Assembly (NCBI GenBank): GCA_963674545.2
Contig: CAXXFB010000001.1
Location: forward strand, 2,046,001-2,110,000
Length of the DNA stretch: 64,000 bases
Reading direction: 5' to 3'
Origin: JABGQS01 sp963674545
GTDB lineage: Bacteria; Bacillota; Clostridia; Christensenellales; SZUA-584
The notes under the pieces were generated by a model, which was given only the letters and a program-made list of their open reading frames with translations, made no database searches and was not told the origin of the DNA. A program made the translations under genes and the position numbers. Positions 24,730-33,039 of the stretch are shown piece by piece; position 1 is the stretch's first letter, and each line of letters starts with the position of its first letter.

Positions 24730-25848
24730 CTACTCCTCACTGTCCGTAATATATATCATATCGTCGGCCTTCCTGCTGCCCGAAGGTATGTTGTAATAGC
24801 TGTCCATAAAAGCCATCTGGCTCGTGTCCCCGCCGTCAAGGTTGAAAGCTGCCTTGCAGCCAAGGTCATACATAAGCTGTGAAAGCTCTGCCATAGTCAT
24901 CCCGGCTGAATAATCGTCCGGGCGTCTTCCGTCCACCACCACAAAGCAGTAATGCCCCGGTTCATAATATCCTACTGCCGTGTGCGGGTTAGCCCTGCCT
25001 GCAACGGTAGAGTTAAATTCGCTCATAGGCTGTCCGTTTGAGTCTAGCAGCATAGGCCCAAAGCCCCACACCTGATAGGGAGCTTTTTCTTTTATCATAT
25101 CAAAGTCAAAGTCCGCTCCGGATATAGTCTCCATGCTGCCATCCATATACATCACAAGCTGGTCTGCATTAGAGCTTGAATAAAGATCGTAATACACGCC
25201 GTTTCTTATAAGCAAACTAGGGTTGTTCCAGCAGTTGTCTCCGTTTATTCCAACTATCCCGTTGTTGTTTACAAGATTGTCATTAACGAACTCCCTGCCG
25301 CTTGTTTTGTTCTCACCAAAAGCCGTTTTGAAATACTTTATGTCCGTAAGATATATATCCGCTACGAAATATACCACTCCGTCACTTTCATATCTTGTCA
25401 TCTCCACGCTGACATTAGCGCTCTTATACGAGTTTTCAGTCTGCAATACTTCCCCGTCTGTGAACTTATCAGCAAATTTGTTGCTCCAAACTGTCATATC
25501 TACCTGCGGAGTCTGCTCTGCCGCATCCATCGTTTCGGGTGTTTGCGAAGTATCGTCCGAAGTATCGTCCTGCATTACCGGAGTATTCTGCACGTCTTCC
25601 TGAGTCTGCTGTGCATCCGGCGTTTGGGGTACCAGCTCTTCCGCTGTTATCTTCTTTTCCCAAACGTATCCGTTAAGATAGAAAAACAGCAGTATTATTA
25701 CTGCAACCACAATATCCACAGCAATAAAAACCCCGGTAGAAACTCTTCGTTTCTGCGGGCGGTTACTGCTCTCACCGCTCTGCCGTCCGCCACCTAAAAA
25801 GTCGTTAGACGGTCCTCTTCTTCTAATTCTGCTATATTTTGCACTCAT
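24730..25848 (-). CDS. Membrane-anchored phosphodiester glycosidase family protein (NAGPA domain)
   Basis: A 372-residue protein. A basic cytoplasmic N-terminus (RIRRRG...RPQKRR) and one transmembrane helix (about 37-60) lead into an acidic Gln/Thr-rich linker (about 70-115) and an external NAGPA domain. Family landmarks are GINGDNCW, GRANPHTAVGYY, VVVDGRRPDDYSAGMTMAEL and AAFNLDGGDTSQMAF, with the terminal RKADDMIYI. NAGPA-like domains hydrolyse N-acetylglucosamine-1-phosphodiester or related exopolysaccharide bonds, so cell-wall glycopolymer processing is a reasonable guess. It follows gltX by 90 bases. Confidence 0.87.
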   Translation of the reverse strand: MSAKYSRIRRRGPSNDFLGGGRQSGESSNRPQKRRVSTGVFIAVDIVVAVIILLFFYLNGYVWEKKITAEELVPQTPDAQQTQEDVQNTPVMQDDTSDDTSQTPETMDAAEQTPQVDMTVWSNKFADKFTDGEVLQTENSYKSANVSVEMTRYESDGVVYFVADIYLTDIKYFKTAFGENKTSGREFVNDNLVNNNGIVGINGDNCWNNPSLLIRNGVYYDLYSSSNADQLVMYMDGSMETISGADFDFDMIKEKAPYQVWGFGPMLLDSNGQPMSEFNSTVAGRANPHTAVGYYEPGHYCFVVVDGRRPDDYSAGMTMAELSQLMYDLGCKAAFNLDGGDTSQMAFMDSYYNIPSGSRKADDMIYITDSEE

Positions 25849-25938
25849 AAATACCTTCTAAAGTTTAATGTCAGTTTACAGTATATATCAACGTCTCTAT
25901 TATGTAAACGTTTGACAGCTGCAAATGCTTTAAACTTT

Positions 25939-27393
25939 TTATTGCGTTTTTTCCAAGGCCTCAATGCTGCTTTTAAGCCTTGCCAGAGTCTCTTCTTTAC
26001 CAAGCAGGCAAGCCGCTTCAACAGCGCCGCCCGGGGTAACCAGCGTCCCTGTAATGGCTATGCGCAGCGGCCATAAAAGCTGACCGTTCTTTATACCAAG
26101 CTGCTCTACCAGCCCCATAAGAGCTTCTTTTAGCGGCTCCTCCGAAAAATCCTGCTGCGCTTCAAGCAGCGCCTGCGCTTCTTTAAGAACCGGCAGGGCT
26201 TCATCAGCATCCGTCTTCATGCGCTTATGGAAATACATCTCCCTGTCAAACGGTGGCATCTTTGTCAAAAAGCCAAGCTTCTCTGGTATCTCCGTCAATA
26301 CCTCCAGCCTTGGCTGGATCATCTTTGTTATCAGCTCTAAGTCAAACTTTTCTGCGCCGCACTCTTTAAAATACGGCATAGCTGTCTTTATAAAATCATC
26401 CTGAGAAAGAGCACGGATATACTGAGCATTCATCCATTTTAGCTTGTCAGTGTCAAATATCGCCGGGGATTTACTAAGCCCCTCTATGCTGAAAGCGTCC
26501 ACAAGCTCTTCAAGCGTGAAAATCTCCTGGTCAGTTCCCGGGCTCCATCCTAGCAGAGCAATGTAATTGAGAAGCGCTTCTTTAAGATAGCCTTTGCTAA
26601 TAAAGTCATCGAACGAAGCGTCGCCGTGGCGCTTAGAAAGCTTCCTCTGCTTGTCCTTCATGACCACCGGCATATGTATATACTGAGGTATATCCCACCC
26701 AAAAGCACGGTAAAGATGATTATATTTCGGTGTCGAAGAAAGATACTCTACTCCGCGGATAACGTGTGTTATACCCATAAGGTGGTCGTCTACCACGTTG
26801 GCGAGGTTATACGTCGGCATACCGTCCGTCTTTAATAGCACGTTGTCGTCAAGGTCACTGTTAGGCACGGTTATGTCCCCGAACACTGCATCGCTGTATG
26901 TCGTCTCTCCGTCCGCCGGTATATTCTGTCTTATAACGTACGGCTCACCTTCATCAAGCTTTTTCTTTATCTGCTCCTGCGTAAGGTGCAGGCAATGTTT
27001 ATCATATGTATATGTTTGACCCTTTGTCTCCGCAAGTTTTCTCTGCTCTGCCAAGCGCTCTTTTGTACAAAAGCATCTGTATGCAGCACCGTTTTCTATT
27101 AAAATATCTGCATGCTGCTTGTATATGTCTTTTCTTTCGCTCTGTATATACGGGCCGTAGTCTCCGCCTACGTCCGGGCCTTCGTCATAATAAAGTCCCG
27201 TGTCCCTCAGCGTAGAAAATATAACTTCCTTTGCACCTTCCACTTCCCTGTTCTGGTCAGTGTCCTCTATACGCAGCACGAACACGCCCTTGTTTTTGCG
27301 TGCAAAGAGCCAGGCGTAAAGCGCCGTCCTCAGGCCTCCTATATGCAGATAGCCCGTCGGGCTGGGTGCAAATCTTGTTTTTACCTGTTTCAT
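25939..27393 (-). CDS. gltX: Glutamate--tRNA ligase
   Basis: Class I aminoacyl-tRNA synthetase of 484 residues. The HIGH signature is PSPTGYLHIGG (H17-G20) and the KMSKS motif is RKLSKRHGDAS near 250. RIEDTDQNREVEG marks the glutamate pocket. It charges tRNA-Glu, and since a separate glnS is present in the same gene row, it need not misacylate tRNA-Gln. AGGAAGGATTTC precedes ATG. A five-unit tandem repeat lies immediately upstream, in its presumed leader. Confidence 0.96.
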   Translation of the reverse strand: MKQVKTRFAPSPTGYLHIGGLRTALYAWLFARKNKGVFVLRIEDTDQNREVEGAKEVIFSTLRDTGLYYDEGPDVGGDYGPYIQSERKDIYKQHADILIENGAAYRCFCTKERLAEQRKLAETKGQTYTYDKHCLHLTQEQIKKKLDEGEPYVIRQNIPADGETTYSDAVFGDITVPNSDLDDNVLLKTDGMPTYNLANVVDDHLMGITHVIRGVEYLSSTPKYNHLYRAFGWDIPQYIHMPVVMKDKQRKLSKRHGDASFDDFISKGYLKEALLNYIALLGWSPGTDQEIFTLEELVDAFSIEGLSKSPAIFDTDKLKWMNAQYIRALSQDDFIKTAMPYFKECGAEKFDLELITKMIQPRLEVLTEIPEKLGFLTKMPPFDREMYFHKRMKTDADEALPVLKEAQALLEAQQDFSEEPLKEALMGLVEQLGIKNGQLLWPLRIAITGTLVTPGGAVEAACLLGKEETLARLKSSIEALEKTQ

Positions 27394-27434
27394 GAAATCC
27401 TTCCTATCCTATATCTTTTGCCACATCTATTTCG

Positions 27435-27904
27435 GCTGAAAGCAGGCATAGCCTGTTCCTTTTTGCTTATACTCAATGCGGACTACCTGTTCTCCCAAAA
27501 CCAAACCTTCACCGGGTATCGGTCAAGCTGAAAGCAAGCTTAGTCTATCCTTTTTACTTATACTCAATGCAGACTACCTGTTCTCCCAAAACCAAACCTT
27601 CACCGGGTATCGGTCAAGCTGAAAGCAGGCATAGCCTGTTCCTTTTTACTTATACTCAATGCGGACTACCTGTTCTCCCAAAACCAAACCTTCACCGGGT
27701 ATCGGTCAAGCTGAAAGCAAGCTTAGCCTATCCTTTTATCGCAAACTCAATGCGGACTACCTGTTCTCCCAAAACCAAATCTTCACCGGGTATCGGTCAA
27801 GCTGAAAGCAAGCTTAGCCTGTTCCTTTTTGCTTATACTCAATGCGGACTACCTGTTCTCCCAAAACCAAACCTTCACCGGGTATCGGTCAAGCTGAAAG
27901 CTTG
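27435..27904. repeat. Tandem array of five 91/92-base units upstream of gltX
   Basis: Units start at 27435, 27527, 27618, 27710 and 27801 (lengths 92, 91, 92, 91, 92), and a partial sixth at 27893 runs into the end of the PQ-loop gene. About 60 bases of each unit (from ACTCAATGC to GGTATCGGTCAA) are almost invariant. The variable part alternates between CAGGCATAGCCTGTTCC and CAAGCTTAGTCTATCC types. The stop codon of the PQ-loop gene lies inside the repeat motif (CTTTCAGCTTGA on the minus strand). There are no unique spacers, so it is not a CRISPR array. Confidence 0.95.
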
Positions 27905-28161
27905 TCTAACTTGCTGTTTCTTATATACAGCGCTATATCCGCAGCCACCATTACAAAGTTGTATATATACAAAGCTATAACGATGTCGAAACTAAAAAGC
28001 GCCTTGTGCAGTATGCCAGCAATATAAGCCAGCAGCAGTAATACCAAAAACGCAAGGCTCTTGCCCTTCACGGAACGTGCCCTGTATGAGCGCACTATTG
28101 CAAACGGCCACGACAGTCCGAAACAAAGCAGCATCAGAGCTTCAAAAATACTAAATTGCAT
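27889..28161 (-). CDS. PQ-loop/SemiSWEET-like small membrane protein, second of a pair
   Basis: A 90-residue protein with three hydrophobic helices: MLLCFGLSWPFAIVRSYRARS, a central LAFLVLLLLAYIAGILHKAL and IVIALYIYNFVMVAADIALYI. The layout and the WP-x-K-GKS pattern match PQ-loop half-transporters, although the Gln of the PQ pair is replaced by Phe. SemiSWEETs dimerise to move sugars. It overlaps the upstream paralogue by 11 bases. Its last codons and stop are the first bases of a tandem repeat array. Transport function is inferred. Confidence 0.7.
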   Translation of the reverse strand: MQFSIFEALMLLCFGLSWPFAIVRSYRARSVKGKSLAFLVLLLLAYIAGILHKALFSFDIVIALYIYNFVMVAADIALYIRNSKLDKLSA

Positions 28162-28429
28162 CTGCCGCCGTCCTTTCGTATTTGTTCCTGATATACAAGA
28201 ACACCGCTGTATCTACTGCAACTAATATGAAGTCAAGTATGTATACAGCGATCACCCAGTCAAAGTCGTAAAGACACTTGTGTACTATACCGAAAGCATA
28301 CCCAAGCACAATAACCGAAGAAAAAAACACCGACTTGCCTTTGGTGCTTTTATTCTTAAGCATGCGGGTTATAGATATCGGCCACGCACACGCTATAAAT
28401 ACGAAAAACCCTAATTCAAATATACTCAA
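28151..28429 (-). CDS. PQ-loop/SemiSWEET-like small membrane protein, first of a pair
   Basis: A 92-residue paralogue of the next gene: ACAWPISITRMLKNKSTKGKS, YAFGIVHKCLYDFDWVIAVYILDFILVAVDTAVFL. It has three helices, and the PQ motif is altered to PI. The start is TTG 28429, 9 bases after TAGGA. It lies 11 bases after glnS and overlaps the following paralogue, so a hetero-dimeric transporter made from the two is plausible. Substrate unknown. Confidence 0.7.
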   Translation of the reverse strand: MSIFELGFFVFIACAWPISITRMLKNKSTKGKSVFFSSVIVLGYAFGIVHKCLYDFDWVIAVYILDFILVAVDTAVFLYIRNKYERTAADAI

Positions 28430-28440
28430 ATAGCTTGATC

Positions 28441-30081
28441 CTACGCTTCCAGTGTTTTCGAAAAGCTGTCTTTTAAACTTACTATCTTGTTAAACACAAG
28501 CTCCCCGCTCTTAGAATCCTCATCTACAACGAAATAGCCGTTTCGCATAAACTGGAACTTCTCTCCCGGCTGTGCATCCTTTGCGTGCTGCTCTATATAC
28601 GAATTCATAACGCTCATAGAGTTCTCGTTCATCCTGTCCATAAAGTCGCCTTCGCCGTCATTGAGCAGATAATCATATTCGCGGACAACGCAGGGCACAG
28701 CCGTTTTAGCATCCACCCAGTGCAGCGTTCCTTTGACCTTCCTGCCTGCTGTCGGCCCGCCCGTTTTCGAATCCGGGTCAAGGCTGCATATGACTTCTAT
28801 AACTTCGCCGTCTTCATTCTTTATGCAATCTTCATACTTGATTATGTATGCGTTTTTAAGGCGCACTTCACGTTTCGGCGACAGTCTGAAGAACTTTCCC
28901 GGCGGATCTTCCATAAAGTCGCTTTTCTCAATGTATATCTCGCTGGAGAACGGCACCTGCCTTTTAGTGATGTTGTCGCCGAACGGCATATTCTCGCTCT
29001 CCAACATCTCGCTTCCCTCATAATTGTTTATAGTAACCTTAAGAGGATCAAGCACCGCCATCCTTCTGTCTGCTTCGGCGTTAAGATGCTCACGCACGCA
29101 GTGCTCCAGCAGCCTCACATCGATCTCGCTGTTAGATTTAGCAACGCCTATCCTGTCACAGAAATCTTTAATAGACTCAGGAGTATACCCCCGGCGCCTC
29201 AGCCCTGAAAGCGTAGGCATCCTTGGGTCGTCCCAGCCGGAAACAACACCTTCGTCCACAAGCCTTTTAAGATAGCGCTTGCTCATTATCGTACGTGTAA
29301 GGTTCATCCTTGCAAATTCATACTGATGAGGTTTTGGGTCACATTCGCAGTTATCTATCACCCAGTCATAAAGCGGCCTATGGTCTTCAAACTCCAGTGA
29401 GCAAAGGCTGTGCGTTATTTTTTCTACAGCATCTTCCAGCGGATGAGCATAATCATACATAGGATAAACGCACCATTTATCACCCGCTCTGTAATGCGTT
29501 TCATGCATTATGCGGTAGATTATTGGGTCACGCATGTTAAGATTAGGGCTGGCCATGTCTATCTTTGCACGAAGAGTCATTTCTCCGTCGGCATATTTGC
29601 CTTCCTTCATCTCAACGAACAGTTTCCTGTTTTCTTCTACGCTCCGGCTACGGTACGGGCTTTCCTTGCCCGGCTGTGTCAGCGTTCCTCTATACTCTCT
29701 CATCTGCTCTGCATTAAGTTCGCACACATAAGCAAGCCCCTTGTCAATAAGCAGTAGCGCACACTCAAACATATAGTCAAAATAATCGGAAGCATAAAGC
29801 ACCCTGTCCGGCTTGCACCCCATCCATTCCATGTCTTTTTGTATGCTGATTATATATTCGTCGTCTTCCTTCATTGGGTTGGTATCGTCAAACCGCAGGT
29901 TAAACTCACCCTTATACTTTTTTGCAATACCGTAGTTTATCCATATGGCCTTAGAATGCCCAATATGAAGATAACCATTCGGTTCTGGCGGAAACCTTGT
30001 ATGTACGTGGTTTTCCCTGCCCGACTCCAAATCGCTGTCTATTATTTCTTCAATGAAATTCCTGCTCTGTGTTTCGCTCAT
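28441..30081 (-). CDS. glnS: Glutamine--tRNA ligase
   Basis: Class I synthetase of 546 residues. HIGH is seen as PPEPNGYLHIGHSKA (H39-H42), the KMSKS equivalent as TIMSKRYLKRLV near 266. FDDTNPMKED is GlnRS-specific. A C-terminal two-barrel anticodon-binding region covers about residues 340-546. It directly charges tRNA-Gln, an enzyme that many Firmicutes lack because they use the GatCAB route, so its presence is informative. It starts 2 bases after the pyrG stop and is followed by two PQ-loop genes in the same operon. Confidence 0.96.
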   Translation of the reverse strand: MSETQSRNFIEEIIDSDLESGRENHVHTRFPPEPNGYLHIGHSKAIWINYGIAKKYKGEFNLRFDDTNPMKEDDEYIISIQKDMEWMGCKPDRVLYASDYFDYMFECALLLIDKGLAYVCELNAEQMREYRGTLTQPGKESPYRSRSVEENRKLFVEMKEGKYADGEMTLRAKIDMASPNLNMRDPIIYRIMHETHYRAGDKWCVYPMYDYAHPLEDAVEKITHSLCSLEFEDHRPLYDWVIDNCECDPKPHQYEFARMNLTRTIMSKRYLKRLVDEGVVSGWDDPRMPTLSGLRRRGYTPESIKDFCDRIGVAKSNSEIDVRLLEHCVREHLNAEADRRMAVLDPLKVTINNYEGSEMLESENMPFGDNITKRQVPFSSEIYIEKSDFMEDPPGKFFRLSPKREVRLKNAYIIKYEDCIKNEDGEVIEVICSLDPDSKTGGPTAGRKVKGTLHWVDAKTAVPCVVREYDYLLNDGEGDFMDRMNENSMSVMNSYIEQHAKDAQPGEKFQFMRNGYFVVDEDSKSGELVFNKIVSLKDSFSKTLEA

Positions 30082-30083
30082 TA

Positions 30084-31697
30084 CTATTTTTCCTTAGCTC
30101 CTTTTTTAGCAGCCGCTACCAGTTCTCTGAACAACGGATGAGAACGTATCGGTCTCGATTTCAATTCAGGATGGAACTGAACGCCCACAAACCACGGATG
30201 ATCCTCAAGCTCGATTATCTCAACAAGCCCGAGTTCGGGGTTTATTCCGGCAACTCTCATGCCGGCTCCGGTCAGCTCTTCCAAATATATATTGTTCACT
30301 TCATATCTGTGCCTGTGCCGCTCTTCGATATCCTGCTTGCCATACGCTTTGAATGCAAGAGTTCCTTTTTCCAGATGACATTTATAGCTGCCAAGCCTCA
30401 TCGTACCGCCCATATCGGTGATGTTCTTCTGCTCCGGCATAAGGTCTATCACCGGATACGCCGTGTCAGAACAGTGCTCGGTAGAGCTCGCTTCCCTGTG
30501 CCCCAGCACATTGCGTGCAAACTCTATTATTGCAAGCTGCATACCAAGGCATATTCCAAGGTAAGGCACTTTGTTTTCCCGGCAATAGGTTATCGCTTTT
30601 ATCTTGCCTTCTATGCCACGCTCTCCAAAACCGCCCGGCACGATAACACCGTCCGCATCTTTAAGTATAGCAGCCGCATCATCGTTTTCTTCGAATACGA
30701 CTGAATCTATCCACATTATATCTACGTCAACGTTGTTGGCTATGCCGGCATGCGTAAGCGATTCGGCAATCGAAAGGTAAGCATCATGCAGGTCTATGTA
30801 TTTTCCGACTATGGCAACCTTTATAGAGTCTTTCTTGCTCTTTTGTATCTTGACTATCTTCTCCCAATCGGGTATCTTCGAAGGCTTATTTGTAAGGTTG
30901 AGCCTCTCGCATACCAAAGTGTCAAGCCCTTCTTTTCTAAGAAGCATAGGCACTTCGTACAGCGTCTCCGCATCAAGGTTCTGCACAACCCTCTTGGGAC
31001 TGACGTTACAGAAAAGCCCTATCTTGCGCTTGATATCGTCTGAAAGTTCCTTCTCTGTTCTGCATACGATTATATCCGGTTCAATACCTATAGTACGAAG
31101 CTCTTTAACGCTATGCTGGGTCGGCTTTGTTTTAAGCTCTCCCACCTTTTTAAGATATGGTACAAGCGTTACATGCAGATACATGCAGTTTTCTTCGCCG
31201 ACTTCCCACTTTATCTGTCTTATGGTTTCTAAAAACGGCTGTGATTCAATATCACCAACCGTACCGCCGATCTCTGTTATTACAATGTCTGGTGCGTCTT
31301 TACTGGCAACGCTGTATATCCTTCTCTTTATCTCGTCAGTTATATGCGGTATGACCTGTACAGTACCGCCCAGGTAGTCTCCACGCCTCTCTTTAGAAAT
31401 TACGGTCCAGTATACCTTACCGGTCGTTACGTTCGAGTCTGCAAAAGAGTTCTCGTCAGTAAACCTCTCATAGTGTCCGATATCAAGGTCAGTCTCTGCG
31501 CCGTCGTCCGTTACAAACACCTCACCATGCTGCAGCGGGCTCATCGTTCCGGGGTCTACATTGATGTAGGGGTCACACTTCTGCAAAGAGACTTTGAGCC
31601 CCCTCGATTTCAGCAGCAGTCCCAGTGATGCCGCCGTGATTCCTTTGCCCAGTGATGAAACAACACCGCCTGTAACGAAGATAAATTTGGTTGCCAT
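30084..31697 (-). CDS. pyrG: CTP synthase
   Basis: A 537-residue bifunctional enzyme converting UTP to CTP with glutamine as the amine donor. The N-terminal synthetase domain shows VTGGVVSSLGKGITAASLG (8-26), CDPYINVDPGTMSPLQHGEVFVT and VTEIGGTVGDIES. The C-terminal class I glutaminase has GICLGMQLA, with the nucleophilic cysteine near 382, and VQFHPELKSRP, with the His/Glu of the triad. GGGAGGTAATA precedes ATG. It lies between a UPF0173 hydrolase gene and glnS in a leftward operon. Confidence 0.98.
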   Translation of the reverse strand: MATKFIFVTGGVVSSLGKGITAASLGLLLKSRGLKVSLQKCDPYINVDPGTMSPLQHGEVFVTDDGAETDLDIGHYERFTDENSFADSNVTTGKVYWTVISKERRGDYLGGTVQVIPHITDEIKRRIYSVASKDAPDIVITEIGGTVGDIESQPFLETIRQIKWEVGEENCMYLHVTLVPYLKKVGELKTKPTQHSVKELRTIGIEPDIIVCRTEKELSDDIKRKIGLFCNVSPKRVVQNLDAETLYEVPMLLRKEGLDTLVCERLNLTNKPSKIPDWEKIVKIQKSKKDSIKVAIVGKYIDLHDAYLSIAESLTHAGIANNVDVDIMWIDSVVFEENDDAAAILKDADGVIVPGGFGERGIEGKIKAITYCRENKVPYLGICLGMQLAIIEFARNVLGHREASSTEHCSDTAYPVIDLMPEQKNITDMGGTMRLGSYKCHLEKGTLAFKAYGKQDIEERHRHRYEVNNIYLEELTGAGMRVAGINPELGLVEIIELEDHPWFVGVQFHPELKSRPIRSHPLFRELVAAAKKGAKEK

Positions 31698-31721
31698 TAT
31701 TACCTCCCAAGTAATATGATT

Positions 31722-32369
31722 TTATATACACTCCATAACGACTACTCTTGTACGTTTTTTAAGTGTCGCTTTATCTATTTTCAAATAACATTTCCCGTGA
31801 TGGGAAACGTCATATATACCGCGTACTTCTTCAAGGAAGTCGTGCAGCGGAGCAATGTCCATGTCTGTCTGCGGCGTCTTGAAATGCATAGGGATTATAA
31901 TATTAGGCTCCACGATATCACATATCTTTAGCGCTTCCCGCGCATCCGTCGTAAATTTTCCGCCGACGGGTATCATCAATATCTCTACTCCCTTGATTTT
32001 TTCAAGAACATCTTCGGAAGGCACCTGCCCAATGTCTCCCATATGACAGAGCCGCAGCCCGCGCACGGTAAGCACACTGACAAGGTTCTGCCCTCTGTGT
32101 TCTCCGCCGCTGTGGTCGTGCCATGTTTTTATACACTCTATTTTAATGTCGCCGAATTCATGAACGCCCGGCGTATCAACGACCTTATAATCGCCTTTTA
32201 TCTTGCTTAAGTCGTCATGGTCAAAGTGATGATGGCTGATAACAACTATATCCGCTTCTATCTCCTGCTGCGGGTAACCAACCGTCTCATCGAACGGGTC
32301 GTATACTATCACTTCTCCGGTTTTCAGTGTAACTTTAAAGCATGAATGTCCAAGCCAATCAATTATCAT
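31722..32369 (-). CDS. UPF0173 metallo-beta-lactamase fold hydrolase
   Basis: A 215-residue MBL-fold protein. The metal motif HxHxDH is H46-H-H48-F-D50-H51 in ISHHHFDHDD. Further ligands are the histidine of DTPGVHEFG, HMGDIG (third ligand aspartate) and IPMHFKTP. The compact form without a substrate cap matches the UPF0173 (YtkL-like) group, whose substrate is not settled. GGAGTG precedes ATG. It sits 25 bases before pyrG in the same direction. Confidence 0.9.
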   Translation of the reverse strand: MIIDWLGHSCFKVTLKTGEVIVYDPFDETVGYPQQEIEADIVVISHHHFDHDDLSKIKGDYKVVDTPGVHEFGDIKIECIKTWHDHSGGEHRGQNLVSVLTVRGLRLCHMGDIGQVPSEDVLEKIKGVEILMIPVGGKFTTDAREALKICDIVEPNIIIPMHFKTPQTDMDIAPLHDFLEEVRGIYDVSHHGKCYLKIDKATLKKRTRVVVMECI

Positions 32370-32397
32370 AATCTTTCACTCCATTCCTAACTATATA

Positions 32398-32826
32398 CTA
32401 ATTAACGTAATCATCAACTTTTCTGAAAGACAAATTGAGCTTGTTAGTTGTGCTCAAGTCCTGTGTGCTCACTTCATATTCAAGGTTCAGTGAACCGCTG
32501 CAGCCCTCCACTATGCTCTTCACATGATGAGCAAATATATTCATATGAACCATACCAAACGGCGTTGAAACGTTGCTCTCGAAAACCTGGTTTTCCTTAA
32601 ACACCATGTGCGTGTCGATCTCTCCGTTCCTCGAAAGCGTTACGCTGCCGTTCTGCATCAATACCTTCGTTGTTACGCCTTCCTCGCCGGTAAGCTCCGT
32701 CTCGTCGTACTCCAATAAATACCCGTCCGGGTTTAGCTGAAGCCTGCCTTCCGTTATGAATTCGACAAGCTCTTTTTCTCCGTTTTCTATATTTGTCCCC
32801 TTTACGGTAAGCAGAACTCTCTGCAT
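32398..32826 (-). CDS. DUF1934 domain protein (YwiB family)
   Basis: A 142-residue small beta-barrel protein. It shows the family features: an N-terminal VLLTVKGTN strand, the central YLLEYDETELTGEEGVTTKVLMQNGSVTLSRNG and the STPFGMVHMNIFAHHV segment. The function is unknown; members are calycin-like. In Bacillus the gene lies near argS and pyrG, and here it also stands two genes before pyrG. GGGGGTAAGTGT precedes ATG. Confidence 0.9.
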   Translation of the reverse strand: MQRVLLTVKGTNIENGEKELVEFITEGRLQLNPDGYLLEYDETELTGEEGVTTKVLMQNGSVTLSRNGEIDTHMVFKENQVFESNVSTPFGMVHMNIFAHHVKSIVEGCSGSLNLEYEVSTQDLSTTNKLNLSFRKVDDYVN

Positions 32827-32955
32827 ACACTTACCCCCATAAAAATTCTAGTTTATTATAGCATAAAAGCTTTATCATTTAAAACAACAAAAACGCCTTT
32901 CAGGAAAATTTTCTTTACATAACAGTAAATTAATTTTTCATATTCAGCTGTATAA

Positions 32956-32984
32956 TAAAAAGACGCCTTAGTATCAAGCGCCTT
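32956..32984 (-). terminator. Terminator downstream of the anSME gene
   Basis: On the minus strand AAGGCGCTT pairs with AAGGCGTCTT (two wobble pairs) around GATACT, followed by TTTTT. Confidence 0.75.
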
Positions 32985-33039
32985 TGCTGTCGATATCTAA
33001 TTATAACAACAAAATAATTTTTTAGCAATTATCTAATCG

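Noticed and set aside
27435..27904. CRISPR array
   Set aside because: The units are repeated over their whole length with no unique spacers, and there are no cas genes.
27567..27980. 137-codon open frame on the plus strand across the tandem array
   Set aside because: It is open only because the unit pair is 183 bases long. It has no ribosome binding site and is a repeat artefact antisense to the PQ-loop gene and gltX leader.
30069..30704. 211-codon plus-strand frame opposite pyrG
   Set aside because: Shadow of CTP synthase, which is complete and conserved.
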